This document shows, piece by piece, positions 60,041 to 64,000 of a stretch of DNA of 64,000 bases. The DNA lies in assembly GCF_963678635.1 (NCBI RefSeq), contig NC_087067.1, forward strand, positions 43,003,829 to 43,067,828. Direction: 5' to 3'. How positions within the stretch are numbered: position 1 is the stretch's first letter; the number at the start of each line of letters is the position of its first letter. The translations under genes were made by a program, and so were the position numbers. Origin of the DNA: Symsagittifera roscoffensis. Lineage: Eukaryota > Xenacoelomorpha > Acoela > Convolutidae. A model generated the notes under the pieces. The model ran no database searches and was not told where the DNA came from. It saw only the letters and a list, made by a program, of their open reading frames with translations.

Positions 60041-63000
60041 CCCCCCATCCTTATTTGTTCTATTTGCTACAGATCAACCAAAACTTGCCAACACACAGAA
60101 AAATGACGAAAATTGCATGTAAGCTCGTCCTTTGAATCAATTATTCACCAAATGAAAGTGACTTTCAGGTCATCTTATGACGTCATGCTTTTCGAGTCTT
60201 GGCTAAGCCGTACCATTGAAAATTTAAACAAAAACACATACAAAAAATAATAATTCTAAAAATTGAGGGCACTCTGTAAAATAGATTGATGCCCTTTTAG
60301 CTAAGTGTTCAGTGTTTGTTTTGATGGGAACTCTAAACTCATATCCGCTGCATATAGGTTATTGCGTGAAGGCGTGGTTGTTCAGGGGAAAATGTGGAAT
60401 TTTAATAGTGTTTATTAGCTACTCATGTCGCTATTTACACTTGAAAGTTTTTTGAGCAGGTGCCAAATAATTGAAAAAAAACATATAAATATTTTTGTAA
60501 ACGGATATAATTGCCTGCTCTTATATTACTGTTGCCATTGAACTCTAAAAACGATATGCATTTTTGCAGTTTTAGCTTACAATTGTTAGTTGTATTTTTT
60601 CTGCTATTGTAAAGGATAATATTTAAGTGTTTTGTAGGATTATTTTACTGTGAAAAAGGAACGTTTTCCTTCTTTTCAGTGATTTTCCTAATAAATTGGG
60701 GATCAATTTTGCAGTGACTTCAGGTTCAGGTTAAGCCTGACAGGTGGTCACGCCTTCCGGGCGATCAAAGAGGCGCCGCCCTGACCTGATCTAAGCCGAC
60801 TAGCCATCTTTCACAGAACGATCTCAAAACAAAAAAAAACTTTTAAAATCAAATTTTTTTGAAAAAAAATTTCGCGAACTTATCGGAAAACAATTATGGT
60901 CAAGTTTATGAGCAAGATTTTTTTGGTTTTTTTTTTATTATTTAAAAATTGAAAAAAATTAATTTTTGAGGAGAACAGATCTGGTGCAATAACTCGATGA
61001 ACTCTGATCTTGGGTAAAATCTGCTAATGGATTCATCGGTGTTTTGCCCGCTTGCAGTCGAGGAAGGTCTTCATACATGACCAAGCACTTATAATGCTCT
61101 TACTACATTATTTGTTTTTCCAATAAAATCGGTCAATGCACTCTTTGCCTCTAGGGTAATACTAGGATTTGTATGACTGGTGGCGGCATATATATAGAAA
61201 GCATACTACTAGCTAGTGGTCTATAGTAGTAATACAATACACCGTTATTTCAGAAAATATCCATAATTTTCTTCAGTCATATTGATCCTGCGCGTCCAAC
61301 CGGCTACAAAAGTGAAATGAGCCGACAAAACGAAGAGCCGAAACGTTTCAGAGCCTAATTTGGTTCTAACTTTGATTCTTAAACAGTTTATGATGATATT
61401 TTTTCATGAACAATTTCATTGACACCATTTCTACAATTTTTGGCTTTGAAAAGTAGACTTTACAAGGTCAAAATACAAATCTGAATGGTTATGGCAATTT
61501 TTCACAACAAATTATCAACGAGCACTCGAAGTCGGATCGTATCCTATCAAGGTACTTGGAGAGTAGTTCCCAGTAACCTACAATTGATTCAACGTAAATT
61601 ACCTGGACCAAATCACCAAATATTGTTCTTAAGTTAACTAATAGATTTATTTTAGTTTCTGGATATTACATGTCGTTTTCGGATATAGTTCTGTTTGTAG
61701 AGCTACCTGCTTTTTGGGCGGTGTCCTTTAACTGCAGCTCCACTGGTGCTTAGGGAATAAATATCGTGACTAGGTTTGGATAAACAAAGAGTTCACTCTT
61801 ATGTTTCTTTTTTCAGCCCTTCACTAAGGCGAGACGCCACTTCGATTTGATTCACAAACAACCCATACTCCAGTCAGGCACGCGGGCGCTCTAGTAGCCG
61901 AAATGTGTCTTTTCCGAATTGAGACAGCGACAAAAAAAAACGAATTGACACGTCAGGTCACATTTTGGTTGGTACTTTAAATTTGTGGTTCACGATTTCA
62001 GTTTTCAAATGACTAAGTTATTGTTACTTTTCCGTCAAGATTTGCTTGTTTTAAATTTAATAAAAGCGACTGCTTTATGTTGTTTTTGATAATCGGCTAA
62101 GTAGACTGGAAGCGACGCTGAAAAGGAGCATTTAGGACGTTTAGGATAAAAGGTAATAGAAAAAATAGGATTGAGTAGAGGAATAAATAACCTATTTTGT
62201 GCTTACTTCATTGAAGTGAAGTACAGAAAGCTATTACTGCAGTATTTATTGTTTTTTTGTTTGTTCTCCGCAACTGACAAAAAAAGAAAACAACAAAAAC
62301 GTCATATCAAAGAAGATTAAATTTCCTTTTTCGTATAAAAACGCTGATTTGACCTTTAAGGATTTAACCTAAATTTCAATTTTAATACTGCTATGATTCA
62401 TTGAACTGACATAATTGAGCCATAAATCCTTATTGTGTTTTATTTCCACAAAACAGTTTTCAGAATTGAATCAAAGAATTACTTTGGAGTACTATTTATT
62501 TTAAAACCATCAAATGACGAAATAATCTTGGTAAGTATACTAAACTTCACAACCAAATAGAGAAAATTGGTTAAAAAAACTTTACCAAAAAAGTATATAT
62601 TTTAGAGAAAAACGATGCAACAAAACAATTGAAAGAGTTTCTCGTTTCTGCAAACCAGTTGTGCTATCAAAATTTGAATTCGCTTGAGGAAAAAATCCGT
62701 TTTTTTTTCCTGAATTGATTATATATTAATTTCATTTTTCCCTGAAAACAATTGCTTCTGCCCATCATATTCATTTACACTTGTTTGCTATTCCTTAGTG
62801 TTTTTTATTCGGTTACTATATTTCAAACTCGTTGTCTTATATGGTTTTTAGCAGAATCTACATATGCAGTTGTGTCAGCGAAATCTACACTCAAAGGGTC
62901 TCTAGCACCCGTTTTTGGGAAAATTTCTTCTGAGGAGTTCTTTGTTTTTTCATTTTGATCCCGCAATTCGTTGAAACCGTAAACCTATTTCAGCCAGAGA

Positions 63001-63069
63001 ACTAAGAAATTCAAGTAAGTCCAGTTTTCATCATTAAGTTCAGATAATGACAAAAAACTCATACATACG
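60041..63069. other. Non-coding stretch without a supported gene
   Basis: Contains a compact GC-rich patch at 60,720-60,800 with partly self-complementary caggttaagcctgacagg and ccctgacctgatctaagcc, two gccgaaa motifs (61,338 and 61,898), and short exon-like runs after good acceptors at about 61,815 and 62,850. None could be chained into a gene. Confidence 0.45.
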
Positions 63070-63461
63070 CAAAGGCGAATTTTCAAAAAATGTTAGAAAA
63101 CTTTATCTACCTTTTTTTTAGGTCGACCAAATTAATTTTCTGAGCTCTCCCAAATCATTATGAGACCCTATTTTGACCAAATTTTCTGCGCCGCAGGCGA
63201 ATTTATAAAAAACGGGCTAATTGTTAAAAAAAAAGGATTTTTTCAGCGTTTTTTGGAATATTTTCAGCAAAAAATTGCGTTTTTCGGTGCTCGCTCCCCC
63301 TAAAAAAGTATCTATTGACGTCTAAGGCGCCTTTACAAAAAATATCAAGATCGGGCAGACAAAACTGGACGTCATAAAATAGAACCAAAAGGGGAAACTT
63401 TTTGGTCGGCAGGGGGTCGAATCCCTGAGGGGGAGGGGGCGTCCCCCATAATCCGCCCCTG
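63070..63461. mobile_element. hAT-type miniature inverted-repeat element, copy 3
   Basis: The right end reads ataatccgcccctg, whose reverse complement caggggcggattat is the family terminus. The interior matches the 17,330 copy (ggtcgaccaa, gagctctcccaaa, aaggcgcctttacaaaa, ggtcggcagggggtcgaat). The left end seems to have lost about 25 bases after caaaggcg, leaving aattttcaaaaa. No clear 8-bp target duplication was found. Confidence 0.62.
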
Positions 63462-64000
63462 CCGATACATAATCAAGATTTTTTCCGTTTTCTAATTAAT
63501 GTTTAGTTGGTTAGCGAGTTTGGTATAAAAAAAAGAGAGATACAAAAAGTGCTGGTTAACTACATCAATAGCCATAACATTAAAAAATCAAATTCGAATT
63601 CAAACTTGTCATATACTTAGTCCTGCGGTACAGGTACAGAGACACTGTTTACAAACTTTCGCATATCATTGTAGAAATGGCACCTTATCATAAACAATAG
63701 CTGAAGCATAATCAGAGAGTTCAACGTTCGATGGTCAGAGCCAAAAAAGTAATTTTCAACAATACACATTTATATATACATACGTTATGGTTCTTAATTT
63801 ACTAGTAGTTTTACCTGTTCACTTCGGAACAGAACCTGCAGCGAGCGCTCCTGATAAATGATAATAATATTTTTGGTTACTAGTAAATGTATAAAAACTA
63901 AGAAGACAATCATTGACCTGAAAGCTCCAATTATAAGTTTTCTCTAATAACTAATTTTAATTGTCATTTATAACTTAACTAACTTAGATAGTTAACCACT
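63462..64000. other. Non-coding end of the window
   Basis: AT-rich; no gene or recognised element seen. Confidence 0.5.

Noticed and set aside
61300-61350. Hammerhead ribozyme core near ccgaaacgtttcag
   Set aside because: A GAAAC-type half is present, but the CTGATGA half is only approximated (gtgaaatgag) and stem II does not pair.
62841-62956. Possible exon ESTYAVVSAKSTLKGS... after ggtttttag
   Set aside because: A single 34-codon run with no partner exon and no recognised family; too weak to annotate.
1-64000. Retrovirus-like or other capsid-bearing element
   Set aside because: No long terminal repeats, integrase, protease or capsid-like reading frames were recognised anywhere in the window.

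Overview
The window is animal nuclear DNA. It is strongly AT-rich, holds one confidently resolved multi-exon gene with GT-AG introns, and is otherwise tandem repeats, small mobile-element relics and low-complexity sequence. No prokaryotic gene structure, rRNA or intact tRNA gene is visible. The receptor gene has the exon layout of nicotinic-type Cys-loop receptors and its M2-M3 region recalls invertebrate alpha9/alpha10-like subunits, so an invertebrate (or invertebrate chordate) genome is likely. I cannot name the species.

Left part (1-9,000): mostly non-coding. Two weak candidate exons lie at 70-359. A better candidate last exon lies at 6,207-6,328. A hAT-type miniature element lies at 8,300-8,585. 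All candidate genes read on the + strand.

Receptor gene (9,024-15,329, +): nine exons join in phase into a 565-residue pentameric ligand-gated ion channel subunit of nicotinic type. It has the Cys-loop, four membrane segments and a stop codon. It lacks the alpha-type cysteine pair and its pore helix is very unusual (an extra residue and Ala before the pore, Thr at the 9' gate). A further candidate first exon begins 390 bp downstream at 15,720.

Repeat territory: 18.2-21.1 kb carries an old, broken tandem family. From about 21.3 to 52.76 kb there is a head-to-tail array of 21 units of about 1.48 kb. Each unit carries a tRNA-promoter-like block on the + strand, a B-box-like block on the - strand, a GTGC-type alternating purine-pyrimidine tract in all but the first unit, an inverted repeat near the unit junction, and a small - strand reading frame whose N-terminal half resembles a FLYWCH zinc finger. 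The frame is long and open in 13 of 21 units. An older lone copy of the unit sits at 55.2-56.17 kb between two copies of an unrelated 1.2-kb block.

Right part (52.8-64 kb): a LINE C-terminal fragment, tRNA-derived SINE-like pieces, a GA microsatellite and another hAT-like miniature element. No gene could be established there.
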